NCBI GenBank assembly: GCA_013368315.1
Contig: JAACJM010000073.1
Location: 62,001 to 126,000 of the forward strand
Direction of reading: 5' to 3'
DNA from: Tetrapyrgos nigripes
Taxonomy: Eukaryota; Basidiomycota; Agaricomycetes; Agaricales; Campanellaceae
DNA: 64,000 nucleotides
The translations under genes and the position numbers were made by a program. Under the pieces are notes generated by a model that was given only the letters and a program-made list of their open reading frames with translations, had not been told where the DNA came from and searched no databases. This document shows, in pieces, positions 23,816 to 36,165 of the stretch (position 1 is its first letter; each line of letters starts with the position of its first letter).

Positions 23816-26483
23816 TCATCCCTCCTCCCTCTCCAAATCGATTGGAAAAGGCGGGAGCGACATTGTAGAAGGCGACGAGACCAACGAGCCCATCAAAGAT
23901 TTCTGATGAACCCGTCGGATATTGAACATTAGATGGCTGCCCATTAAGGAGGGATAGACAACTGCGAGGCTGGTCGCCAAGTCAAAGGCGTCGGTCTGGA
24001 CAGAGTAACGAAAAACACGGAAGAAAAAGCAATGAAGAAAGAAAAAGGTGGTTAGCCTTAGATTAAAGTTTTAGAGACCATGAGAAATTTCATGACAAGA
24101 TGCGGCGTGCGCAGATCAGGGATGATGGGGGAAAGAAGAGTGATTTAGACTCACTATTTCTTGGATCCATAGAATGAGATTGATGGTGTAGATGAGGATT
24201 ATCCTGTTGTCAAATTCGGGTGCAAGAGCTCAGTGATAGTCCTATGCGGATCCATTGTCGTCGTCGACACGACTATAGAAACCAGGGAACGGAAAATAAA
24301 AAATAAAGTAGTAAGGAAGCAACGGTAGAATAGTCTTCAACGACGGCAACGGCTAGGTCACCATCACCGTATCGTCAGGTAAGGATCCTTTCGACGAAAG
24401 AAAGGCTGAAACGTGAGGTTTCTTCAATTTTCCAGTTTCCATATTCCATACCAAGGCCGAAGATCTAAGATACTCAAGGTTAAGGGAAAAATGAGACTCA
24501 CCCAACATAATAGACAACCGAGTCCCTAATCAAAATCTCATGTAATCCTTCACCGCCTCTAAGCTTTCGAAAAGAACCTGAGTAGCTCAGCTGTTTCGCG
24601 TGCTGGACCCCTTTAGAGATGACTAGAGCTCCGAGTAGGCATTCGTGACTGTCATAATGAAGTGGAGACACGGAGATACGGGTAGTCATAGGTTAGCCTC
24701 AGGAAGACAAGAAGACGAAAAAAGAAAACGGGAAACGACGACAAGCTCACCAAGCCAACGTAACCCAAAAAAAGCACATCAAATTTGGAACATGGACGAC
24801 TTTACATCTCGTATTGTCGCTGTTGTGGCCCTGAACCATTTCGATCATCACTGTAAGAAAAGAACGAGACGAGTCAGTCAGTACATGTAGACAGTAAAAT
24901 TCCTAGCCAAACAAATACTCAGCACTGACGCGTCTCGGACTCTACTAAAGCACCAATAGTGAAGATGATCACCACTCCGACGACTTGTAACAGAAAGGTT
25001 GCGATGAGGAACCGCTTTATCTTTGGGTTTTGATCATAGATTGCGTAGACGCGGAGTTGAAGGATGACTGGATGTATTATCGTCAGTCTTCACTCGGAGG
25101 AAACATGATGGTATTACATACTCTCGACTGCCCAACAACTAGCCATACCCACAAAGCCTTCTATGAGGAACCATGCGAGGCCTTTCAGGGTTATGATGTG
25201 GGGTAGGGTGGAGTTGGGAAGTGGAAATGGAGAGGTCAGAAGGTGTCATGAGTGAGAGGAAAGGAGCTTACACCTGCATTAACCGTGACGACGATGACGG
25301 CAACATTACGGTTTAATCTCCGTCTGAGCATACGGTATGTAGATTGAGCGGAAAGTGAAGCTACGCACAACTATGCGGAAAAAAAGGAATCAGGCACGAG
25401 AGAATACGAGCGAATCGCAAAAAAACCCAAGCCCACCTTTTCCGTGATACCGGATGTGTGAGTCACTGGTTGTGATTTTTGGTGTATGGCCAGTCAATCG
25501 TGCAGAAAAGTTTGTCGCGAAGAGGGGGCGAGAGATGATACATAGAAAAAGGTTGGCAAAAGCGGGAGGCATGTTAGTGGCCAGTCAGTCGTCATTTGGG
25601 CATTAAAGAGACAAAAGACGTACTAGCGACACCAAATCTAGAAATTGGAATTATGCAATCCCAAATACAGACAAGATCAAGTGTCCAAGTTGCCAACGCG
25701 CGGCGGTGTGGACCCGACATTAATCATACGTTGACCATAGGTTGATATGAGCGAAATAGGTTGATATGAACGATATAAGCGAGAAAACCGGAGAAGAATG
25801 GTTCAAGTATAATGAAGTATGCGTCAATACCGTGAGATTAGAAATGAGAGATTAGTGGACGTTGTGCGCTAAATGAAATGAAGAAAGGAGATACGATACG
25901 TGCATTGAGACGAATATGGCGAGATAACGACTCTGTGAGTGGGTAGTGTGGGGGTAAAGAGATAGAGAGGGAGGGGGAGGGAGAGGAATATGTCGTTAGC
26001 GAGGCGTCTTGTCTCGTATAGAAGAAAGAGGTGGAGATGCAGAGGGTGGAGAAGGTTTCGTTTTGTCGTCAGACGGAGAATAAGGATCACAGGAGGCAAA
26101 ATGACGAAATAGAAAGAAAGATGCGTCTACGCACTGTGTAAAACAGATAAGAAGCAAATGTGTTGGGTTTGGACTAGGCGAGGCGACATTCTTGAGCCAG
26201 ATGGAGAAAGCAATTACGACGAGAGCGACATACCCAAAACAAGGTCCTCTGCGCGATTCGCCTGTCAGCACAAGGACAAATTGCGAAGAGTAGACACACC
26301 TCATCTTCAAAAGACAGGACTGACCACAAGCCGCGACCAATCCATCAGAAACACGCCCTGACCAAGAGCCAGACCCAACAATAGCTCACCCCAATCCCAT
26401 AGCAAAAGCGCTAGAGACGCGACTGCAGAGGTTTGTTAGCTGGCTTTGCAAGGGCAAGCCAAGGTACGCACTGCGTATATCAT
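23816..26483 (-). CDS. DUF6533-type seven-helix membrane protein, many exons
   Basis: No single long frame exists, but minus-strand exons with the family's landmarks occur in order. Near 26483-26300 the start is VLASLALLLWDWVLSFEDEV, joined over short introns; this is the DUF6533 hallmark (LLLWDW...EDEVR). Near 25200-25115 there is ITLKGLAWFLIEGFVGMASC. Near 25080-24930 there is VILQLRVYAIYDQNPKIKRF plus the helix FLLQVVGVVIIFTIGALV. Near 24590-24505 there is GLHEILIRDSVVYYVG, near 24206-24158 IILIYTINLILWIQEI, and the last exon near 23992-23816 holds DLATSLAVVYPSLMGSHLMF followed by NIRR and a cytosolic tail. This layout matches agaric seven-transmembrane proteins of unknown ligand. Exons between about 26250 and 25250 remain unresolved, and the first exon (16 nt) is a guess. 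Confidence 0.6.
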
Positions 26484-28017
26484 TCCCCGCTCTTGTCGTC
26501 CTCCAGCTACTCAGGATGGCCTGCACATCAACATCTTCCACTGGCAGCCCTGAGGCCATCGTTCCAACCGATTCGTTGTCGTCGAGGTGTCTTTGCCAGA
26601 GTCAATCGGACTTGCAAAGGCAGGGATAAGCCTGGCTGCTTTCGTCTTTGACCCTGATCGTAGAGTCGTGGAGCCGAGGAAACCCTCGATAGCTCATCGA
26701 ACGAAAACGAAAACGCACTACACTAATGGAAAGCTGTCAGTGATTATGAAAGCCAAACGGGTGGTGCTCACGAGACAAAAGGATAGATGGACGAGGAAAG
26801 CAAGGCAACAGGCCTAAGATGACTTCTGTCGTCCCCATGTGCCTGTTGGTACCACCAGACTGTCAATGTCAGCTTAAAAGCTTTCCGTTTTCCAAATGTG
26901 TCCTTTCTGAGATGTTGAATGGCAAGAGAAACACCCACGCTTGGAAAGAAACCATTGTGAGCAACAAAATGCTGGGATTTGTTACTTACCGAAGAGATCT
27001 ACGCAGACTGGTCGAGAATGAATGGCTAAACGGACGGAAGGACGGGCCGACCTACAATACAATGGCCTTGGTTACAAACACAACCACATTTATTCTTCCG
27101 TGTACTTCGGAAAAAGTAATTCTGCAGACCAAAGTCTTGAAAGTTTTTATTACTGTCTGATCGGCTAAAAGATATGTGCACGAATATTCACTCCAAATTT
27201 ACTCTGCTCAGAGTTATGTTTTTCTCAAAATGCTGTACATATATCAGAATTCCCATCAGCTTTCTTAGGACCGAGACTATGCTTTGTTCTTTTTCCTGCA
27301 TTGTCTAGTGTTATTGGCAAGACAACTTGAATTTCAACAGGCTCAGGGGTGATAACAGATTTTTAGAACATAACACTGCCCAACCAAGAAAAAGGTCATC
27401 CGCAGCTCCTGGCCTCGGCCCTCCTATGCACCCGTGGCTTCGAGCGCTTGCCTGCGCTTGCGTCGCTCTCGCAGATAATTGTAGACATCATTAGACATTA
27501 TTCCAGCATCTGAACATTTGAAACCGGGGTTAAGACGGGTCTCGGAAGAATCTGCTCGGTCTGCAACACCGAAAGCCCCGATCTGTTTCCCACCAAGAGA
27601 AATGAATTAGATATTTCGGGATGGTCGCGTTCCTTCTTCTTCGCGTATGCCCTTGTTTTCCTTCTGTCGACGTGTCCGTGATATTTTGTGTCTTGATCCA
27701 TTGTCTTCAGCTCATGTGCCTTCAAAGACGTAGTATTTCACCACGATTTATCCGACGAAACATAGGTTCCTAACATGGATCTTGTTTAGCCTGACAAAAC
27801 TCCAAGGGCTCAGCTTGTCTGGCGGACTTGGAATGATGGCATGGGGCGGGCGGTATGGTGATTGATGCGTATCGGTTGTATTTGCCGAAAAATATAGCGA
27901 AAAAGGTTAGGGCCGCTCTGGAAAATATTTGCGGGCTGTGGATTCCCTTTTGGGTTGAAATCATAGAACGCCTATAGCTGCAATTGCATAAGACTCGGCT
28001 TTTGACCAGAGACTATC
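26484..28017. other. Intergenic region
   Basis: About 1.5 kb between divergent genes. A plus-strand frame at 26819-27160 (113 codons) has a start and stop but no recognisable similarity or splice context. The rest shows nothing supportable. It should contain the promoters of both flanking genes. Confidence 0.35.
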
Positions 28018-31000
28018 ATGACCTCCCGTTCTCATTCGTCTTCTCCGGGTATTCGCCGTCGTTCTTCCTTGCACGAATCTGATGATAAGCCTGCCTCCTC
28101 CACACTGCCTCCTCCTTCGTTGACGTTGTCCACGTCCTCGTTGTCGACGCTGTCGTCCTCGACACCGTCCTCGTCAACACAACCTACGCCACTTCCGAGT
28201 ATCAGGTCCTTGCATCCTTATCTGCCTCCAGCTAATACGCCGCACCCAAGTCTGCGAGATTTGCACTCACATGGATTACCTGGAAATCGTGACACCCCTA
28301 GACCACCACCGCCTCCGACGATGATTGTGCCAAGTTTTAGCGGAGGGTACGCATCCGCGTCGGCCGCCTCTCCATACTCTCCTTACTCGTCACATCCTTC
28401 ACATTCACCCCGCATTCACCCACCTCCTCAGCTTAGTCCTCATCTAGCTGGCGTAGCGGGCCCCGGACCAATGCGAAGTTTATCTGGTTCTGCTGGAGGC
28501 TCAGGATTTGGGGTTCTGGGATCAGGTTCGGGACACGTGGGAGGTAGTTTGAGTCATGGAGGGGCTGGAGGCGGGTCAACCATACCCCCTTCCTCAACAT
28601 TCATCCCGTCCTATAGTGCCAGCGCTGGTTCGGATGGCGAAGACGTAGCTATGGAAGGCTCAGGGATGGGAATGGAACATTCAGTCCACGCAGAGCAGCC
28701 TAACAAGAAAAAGAGAAGGAGACAGGCGTTGAGTTGTACCGGTCAGTACCTGTTTTCAGATTTTTGTTGGGTATATGCACTCTTGCTGACAATTTCGTGC
28801 CTTTCTCTCTCACTTTTCGTCTTTTCTCCCTAACCGTGTTCTCTGCTCGTCAAACCGAATCGTGCTTAACTCCTCATTCTGGCCGTGGCCTCCTGTTCGG
28901 TGCCTGCTTCTGCTGTCCCTGCTAACCCATATATGTTCCTTACTTGCCTTGTCCTCCTGCCTGTCTGATATCCCCTGATGCCTCTGATCCGCCTGAACCC
29001 GACATTAAACTGCCGCTGAAACACTGGTTTACCGGGCCCTTGCTAATGACTGCTGTCTTGATATTTTCATCCACTCCATCTCCCCCGACGAATTCGCGCC
29101 GCTCGTAACACGTCTATCCTGCTGCCGCCTTCCCTGAAACCAAAACCGACCCCGACGTGGCAATTAACACCCACTTTGAATGAAAAATTTGACCCCGAAT
29201 GCGATGCCTATTCGCGCGACCCTGATCTAAACCCAACGCGACCCCGAAACAAAACAAAACATTGATTTATCACCTTCCGGTACCTGCGGTTCCTGATCCC
29301 GACCCCACTCGACGCGTATGACCATCTGCGCAATACATGAAATGAACAATCTACTCGATGATCCATTCTCCCATTTTACGGAAAACATACAACATATAAA
29401 CGCCGCCATCTTACGCGTGCTACACTGACATATCAAAACGTACCCTCTGGATGGACGGGTTGTCTAAATCTGTTTATATTGATGGTCCTGATTTTATCGA
29501 TGTGAATTGCTAACCGTATATATGCGCTTTTACGGATCCTCTTCGACATCGTTCTTTGGATCGTGCGCGCCAAATCGTCTTGTCGTCTAACGGTGGCCTT
29601 TTCCATGATTGCTATCTGCGCTGCATCCCCTTGCATCCCTCTCTTCCTACTGATCTTCATTTTTGGGGTCTGGTTTTTGCCTTGGCTCATCCTTTTTTGG
29701 TCTCGTCGGTTTCGTCTACGCTATCACATTCCTGATCCGATGCGATTTGCACGATGCAAACTCGAATCGGAAATGACTCGTCAACTGCTGTTACTGGACT
29801 TGTGGCACTCACTTTTGGTTTGACGTGCATTTGTTTTTTGCCTTGCTTTCCTTCCACGTTTTTCGTTTGGCTCTGATGATCCTTTACTGTCATTCTGTTA
29901 TCCTTTATATTCGTCCCATCAACGCTTGCGTCTGTGGATCACCTCCGGATTTGTTTGTTTATGGTCTACGGATGGATCCAATCATCGTATCTATCTAACC
30001 AAAACCGTCGAATTCGGATGCGGATTCCCTTTATCTCTTGTTTAACTGCTCATGCATACTCCCATTTTCCGTTACGATTTGATTTGTCTCATGGTTACGA
30101 TTATGCACTTTAAATGCATCCCTCCTCTTCTCTTTATTGTTGACCTCCTGTTGCATCCACCTTCCTATTGTGATCTTCATATCTTGTTTTTGTTCATTGG
30201 TTGTGGTTCCTTTTTTTGGTACCTCCCCTCCTTACTTGCACCCTCGTCGCATTATCGGTGCCCCTTCCACTTTGTTCGGGTATGCGGATATACGGAACCG
30301 CTCATTCCGAAAAATCCCCTATCCCCTTTCCCCTTCCTCCATGTGGAATCCATATTCTACTGCGCCCGGTTCAAACGGGTTGATATTAATCACTCTTTCT
30401 ACGCTTGCGCTGAACTCATGACACGGCATCTACAGAGTGCAAACGGCGCAAAATTAAGTGTGATAGGTTTGTCGTTTTCGATTAATATTGATAGAAGTGG
30501 CACCGTCGGATCTGACCTTCCTGATTTGATTGCTTCTTTCTCTACGCGCATATAGGACTCAACCATGTACACCTTGCACTCGTCGAGGAGAACAAGCCAA
30601 ATGTCAGTGGCATGTTGTTGAGTCGAGGTGAGTTCGTTGTTTTGAATCACTGTGACATGATTTTTCCTATATATGAATCCATCGTCTTACTGAAGAACTC
30701 TGTGTTCTTTCTTTTAGCAATGATAAGTATGTATCGCGGGCGGAATATGACGAACTGAAGGGGCGAGTGGATAAGTTGGAAGCATTGATCGCGAGATTGA
30801 CTGGAGCTGGGTCATCGAGTCTATCATTCGAAGGTTATGGACGGGACGATGGTGGTGAGAGGAGTGGTGGCCGATCACCGGACACTGGATATGGAGGTAT
30901 GGCCGCCGCTAACATGGGACGGCAAAGAAGGGGAGATGGAAGGGAAGAAGGTGGTGGAGAGAGTGGTGTAGGTTCATCACGGATCTCGGGTGTAGGATTA

Positions 31001-31255
31001 GCTGAGGCTACTTCTGCATACGGTGGATATCGAGGAATAGGCAATGAGGGTAGATTCCCAGTGGCTCAGAGTCACGGCCTGGACCATCAAAGTCCAATCG
31101 GGAGTAGGAGGAGCTCGAGTGGAGGAACATCTGGTTCAACGGTTTCAGGAAGTGGTGCTGGGATTGGTAGGCTTCGGAGCGTAAGTGGGATCGAGGATGG
31201 TGGCAATCCGAGGGAAGCTAGTCGTGGTATGTCGTATACTATTCAGGAGTATTAA
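28018..31255 (+). CDS. Zn2Cys6 binuclear-cluster transcription factor with a 1.7-kb intron
   Basis: Four exons fit in phase: 28018-28741, 30436-30466 (31 nt), 30556-30627 and 30718-31255, giving 454 residues. Exon 1 encodes a Ser/Pro/Gly-rich, probably disordered N-terminus and a basic stretch (KKKRRRQ) ending at the first Cys. The cluster is completed by the next two exons: CTECKRRKIKC, then CTPCTRRGEQAKC, giving C-x2-C-x6-C-x5-C-x2-C-x8-C, the fungal Zn2Cys6 DNA-binding pattern. A short linker and coiled coil follow (YDELKGRVDKLEALIARLTG), typical of dimerising members. The rest is Gly/Ser-rich and no fungal-specific middle homology domain is seen. The protein is expected to act in the nucleus; its targets are unknown. 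The first intron (28742-30435, 1694 bp) is very long for this kind of genome. Confidence 0.85.
28742..30435 (+). other. Unusually long first intron inside the zinc cluster
   Basis: The donor GTCAGT at 28742 and acceptor CTACAG at 30435 join TGT ACC G with AG TGC AAA, restoring CTECKRR. The intron is pyrimidine-rich and carries no conserved coding frame I can recognise. No TIR or long-terminal-repeat ends were found that would explain it as a recent insertion. Confidence 0.7.
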
Positions 31256-34200
31256 TGTATTGATGTTTTCGGGGCTATCCTTAGTATCCAGGCATAGTCC
31301 ATCTAGGTTTTCTTGATTGAAGGATGATGAACTTTGATTTTGGTCTTGTTCTGTCTAGCTTTCTTGGCCAGCCATGGACTTTGCCTTTTCAGGCCTGTCA
31401 GTGGTAACACTCATCAGATTGTGCCGAAAGTTGTTGAGGGGGAGATTCGCAGAAGCCTAGTACATCATAGCTATCGTGGGTGTTGGATTCCATTCCCAAC
31501 TGTTTCCTGATATGCTTAATATGCTTTGAACAAGATGCTCAATTGAACGAGCAAGGAACTTTAGGGACGTTTAGAAAATTTGGTTGGAGCTGTACTTGTT
31601 GATAGCTCGACACACACCGATGTAATCTACTGGTTGGCTAAGGTTGGCTATGCTTCAGCTGCTTACTGTAGGATCGCTCGTAATTATAATTGGTCCCTGA
31701 GGCTTGTTCCTTAGTGCTTGCTCTCAAACGGCGTTAACGCTTGTGCCTGTACCTTGTCGAAACCTTGACCCTCTCGATGTTCAAGAGTACGTCAGAAGGC
31801 CCCATCCGGCAAACATTCCAAGTATTCGGAATCTCTAGGCTGGATGACATGATTGATATATTCTAAGTGTGGTTTGTTGCTTGCGACTGATATCTGGAAT
31901 GGTGGGCGTCGCTCCGTGACGAGCGCGTACGCGGCTTGACGGGTATCAGGAGCGGCTGGGCGCATAACAGGAGCGATGTTCACAGTAGATATAGGTAGAC
32001 TGCTGCCTCGAGTGGCTCTAGTTACGAGGCCCTTTAGGCCGAGTTAACTTATCCTCGCAATTGAGTAGCAAAGTTTTCCACAGGTTCTAAGTTTCACACG
32101 CCCCCCCAGCGCCCCGAGTCTCCGACATACGTCACGCCTGACGTCGTCCAGGGCAGTCACCAACGTCGGCCAGCGCATTCATCGTTTGGCAACTTCAGCT
32201 TTCAAATCAAGCTCCGGTATTGGGCCTGTTCAAATCCGAGACAGATCTCAACCCCAAAGATCCTTGACTCAGACAAGCCATTTCCTTTGTACGCGTGTCG
32301 CGTTTCGCCCAGATTTCGCCCTAGCCTTCCATTGAGTCCTCCGGTCAAGAAGATGTGTTTTTCTTGCGTTTCTTTACACAGGCACCGTTGAAACTGGCCA
32401 AAAATAGCGTCAAAAGGAGAACTCGAAGAACGTTTGACGCGCTAAGACGGGGAAGAACGCTACAGGGCTGATGGATGCAAGGACAGGTTATTACAGAGTA
32501 GGGACGAATGGTCTGAAGACCGCGGATGGTAATACTAGTGTTTCAGTATGTGTTAAATTGGACTTTTTACTTCTTTTTTTCGTCTCGTCGACCTTCTTGT
32601 CTCGTCTGGTTTACCTTGGGTTTCCTCTCCCTTTTCCTTCTTTTCCCTCATTTCTACCTTCTACCTTCGGTTTGCCCTGCTTCTCTGCTTCTCCTCTGCT
32701 TCTCCTCTACTTCTCCTGACGACCATTACTCTCTCCACAGAGTATACATATCACACAGCCAAGTACGCTATCCGATAATGCCGTCAACTTGACGACGACC
32801 TGGTAGAGTCCCACTCTACCCTACATCGTCTGAGGTCTTTCCGACTCTTGTCCTCTCATCATCTTCAACATCTCGGTTTCACTGACAGCCTTGTCAATGC
32901 GTAAAGCTCCTCCAAGGCCCGAACTGCTAGCAGCCCTCTAACTCTTTGAACCTTCCAATTCTGCCTCTGCGTACTCGAATGTAGACGCATCAAAATCAAT
33001 CCGTTTTCAAAAACCGCTGCAAGTTTGAGGTTGCAGAGACCGGAGTACAAGGGTTGGGTATGTGACGAATGAGGTGTGTATCCTCTGCGTTCGCTTCTCT
33101 TCTTTATCGTGTCTCTACCTTCGCTTATTGTCGTCGCCTTTTCTGACTTTCCCGTTTCCTTCTATGCTTCTCTTTTCCTACATTCTCTTTCAACGATGAT
33201 GTTCAATGTCTGCTGCTTCAAAATTGCAGAAGCAGTACCTTATCTACCTTTTAATTTGGACTACGAAGACCAGCATGTCTCTTCTCTCCCTTCCTCCACA
33301 ACTTAAACAGCATCTCCGCTCACGATCCGAAACATTCTGTGTCTCCAGACTCTAGTCGCCCACCCTCGCAGCTATCACTGTTCTTTCAGACGAGCGCCGC
33401 TGATGGACATATTGCTGCTACTTGTCACATGTCATGTAGCGCAGATAGAAGAGTGATATAGTACTAGCTGGTCTGCGTACATCTATCTGTTCATTTCGTA
33501 AGTACTAACTAAATGATAATTTATTTGCTATGAGTCTGTACGCCTTGGCGCATCTCCTCAGTATTAAATCATAACTAAGTACTTCTCCAGGCCTCGTAAC
33601 TTGCCATGCGAAACGCTAAGCGCTAAGCAGTGGCACCTTTCCCCAGTATTATGTATGTTATGTATCATTGAGCTCAAATCCATGTAAGATTTACCGCAAG
33701 CGGTTTTGGACGGTGACGGAATGCCTTAAACAATTCCGATTGTACGTGATAGTACTGCTTGCACAATATGGCCGGTCTTCTGTAATGATCGCCTTGGTCC
33801 GTAGTCCGCAGTACTTATTACTTTGTTTCATACTTCTTATTTCCTCTCACTGATACTTCCTAGTATTTCATACGCTCGTTACTTTCTAGTTCTCTTACTT
33901 GTTTCTTATGATACTTGTCTCGTATGATCTGAACTTACAGTACTTAAGCTTTGTGTTCAGTAATAGTACGTAGTCGAATCAACTCTAGTTTTCTCCATTT
34001 ATTCCTCAGTCGTCAGCGCGTCAGCTCAAAGGGTTTAGCCAAAGCCCTTACCTCTCGCGAGTTTACATACACACATAGTGGGTATCGTTAGTCTTGTTTC
34101 ACGAGACTACTTCGAGTTCACAGCCGCGAAACTTTCTCTTCCATTTTCAGAGTTGCCTGGGTTGGACAACTTGACAAGGGTGTGAATTGGAGCTGATAAA

Positions 34201-36165
34201 GGGCGATACGTTCAAGGAAGCTAAATCCATCAAACAATAACGCTCACCCAAGAAAATCAAAGAACGACTAATGGAAAGTGGCTTTGACTTTGGTCCACTC
34301 GCTGATTTCTGGACCTTCCCTTAGCCTTCAAAAAATCATAATGTGATAACTGTCCGTCGGTCGCGAATCGTAGCAGCACGAGGTTCAGTCTGTACTTTAT
34401 CATCTGGTGCTCTCATCATAGTGAGTATAGGATTGACGCCAGTCACGCCACCGGTAGACCCATTGGACAAATTCCGCTCTCTTATAGTTTACTCAAAGTT
34501 TACTTTGGGGTTTAAATGGAGAATTTACACTAATCTAATCGTCAAGTGAGTCCAGATCACTATCACTTGCCTCGTTCGTCAACTCACGCTATCGTCACTT
34601 CCAAAGTCGGAAGAGGGGTAGCAGGCTCTCCTTCTCACCCCCCGGGTATACAAGTTGAAGATTGTCTTGAGGTATCGCCTCAGTGAGTCTCACCTACTTG
34701 ATCAGCGCTTGGAGGTCCAAGCTGATTCTTATTCTTGGAACAATAGCGTTTCAGCCGATGCCACAGTGCTTTGACCTCGCCCAACGGGCATACCTACGCT
34801 TGGCAGAGCAAACGACATCTGTTTTCTCATTGTCGTCTCTGCTAGGTACGTCGTCGGACTTGTTAGTTTATGGACCTCCTACTTACCTATTTCCTCATTG
34901 TTGTCTCTGCCAATTGTATTCTCTCTTGTGTTTACAATGTTTAGACCAAGGTATGTCGACCGCGATGAACTTAACTACGAAAGAAAGTATAGAAAGTAGT
35001 ATAGATAAATGAGCGCTCCCTCCGAATCGCACTGTGCCTTTAGAGGTCTTTGCTGAGACAGGTAAAAACCCACGCCGCATGGGAAGTGCCAACCCCACCA
35101 CACCGACATCACCGGGAAGATCTTGCAAGCCAAGCATGAAGAATATTCATTAAAGAAGTGAATGTGAAATCAAAGGATGATCAACGTCGGTCAAGGGGGC
35201 GATCCGTATGGCGTTTCGCGGATTCCCTCTGATAGTCACCGAATATGCGGCCGGCGAGTCAAGATGCCAGTCTGCTGCGAGGTGATAAAGAAGATGTTCA
35301 AGAAGGAATAAGGGGGAAATAGACGAAGAAAGGAGAATGAAGTTACTGAGGGGTAGTGTTAGGCCTAGATAATAACGAGGGAAATGTAGGCCAAAATCTG
35401 TGAAGAAACGGCATAGCGGCATGACCAGACCTTGCCGACTGAATAGGAGACCTATTCAGCATAGCCACATGCTGGAACGTCGGGTTATAAGAACGAGTCC
35501 CTTAAAAGGGCCTTGTAATATGTTAGTGAGAGGCCAGACTTCAAGGACAGGATAGGATAAGCCGGCACTACGGACCCTTAGAAAGGAAGTAAAATGAGGT
35601 TGTTTTGATGATCAGTTGGTATCTTCTTTTCTTCTACTACAGTTGACTTCGAAAAGGCATAGTCCCTTCTAAGACAAAGGATTTTGGCTCTCCCGACTTC
35701 GTTACTATGGGTAAAGGCATACTGCATAGCATTTTTGGGTGTTCTAAAGGCATACTTTCCATATATGTACCATGAGGCCAGAGATATTGTCTTCAGTAAT
35801 TTCACGAAAGAGTAAGCTTTAAAAAGTTGTCCCCATGTCTTGGTACCGTACAAAATGGTCTCCATTCCGCTCGAATCCCTGAAGAAGGGTTACTCCAGTC
35901 TCCAAAAGCACACCAAAGCTCGAGCAGATGACATTAGGGTACTGGGCTTGTAAAAATGATAGATATCATGATTAGACGTTTTGGGCGACTATTGGGTCTG
36001 AAATTTCCTGACTCCCTCCGAAGGCATACATACTCTTTGGTGTCTACCGAGGGTTATGCCAAAAGAGGGAGTCGACTTTTAAGTGTGCGCGTGACAATGA
36101 CATCTGTTGCTTGGAGTCACCATTTGTTGTATCTTGGGCAGCCGTGATTAGTGTGGGCCTTCAAT
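31256..36165. other. Gene-poor region with isolated small frames
   Basis: About 4.9 kb. Two frames have some coding character but no recognised family. Minus 31983-31792 is 63 codons and contains TERRPPFQISVASNKPHLEY. Minus 35865-35578 is 95 codons and contains YGKYAFRTPKNAMQYAFTHS. Both may be relics of genes or elements. A short perfect hairpin (CTGAATAGG-AGA-CCTATTCAG) lies near 35437. The stretch from 32.1 to 33.3 kb is pyrimidine-rich and could be untranslated or intronic. Confidence 0.35.

Noticed and set aside
29563..29823. Hydrophobic 86-codon frame inside the long intron
   Set aside because: Pyrimidine-rich sequence naturally gives Leu/Phe/Ser-rich frames; no splice support or family.
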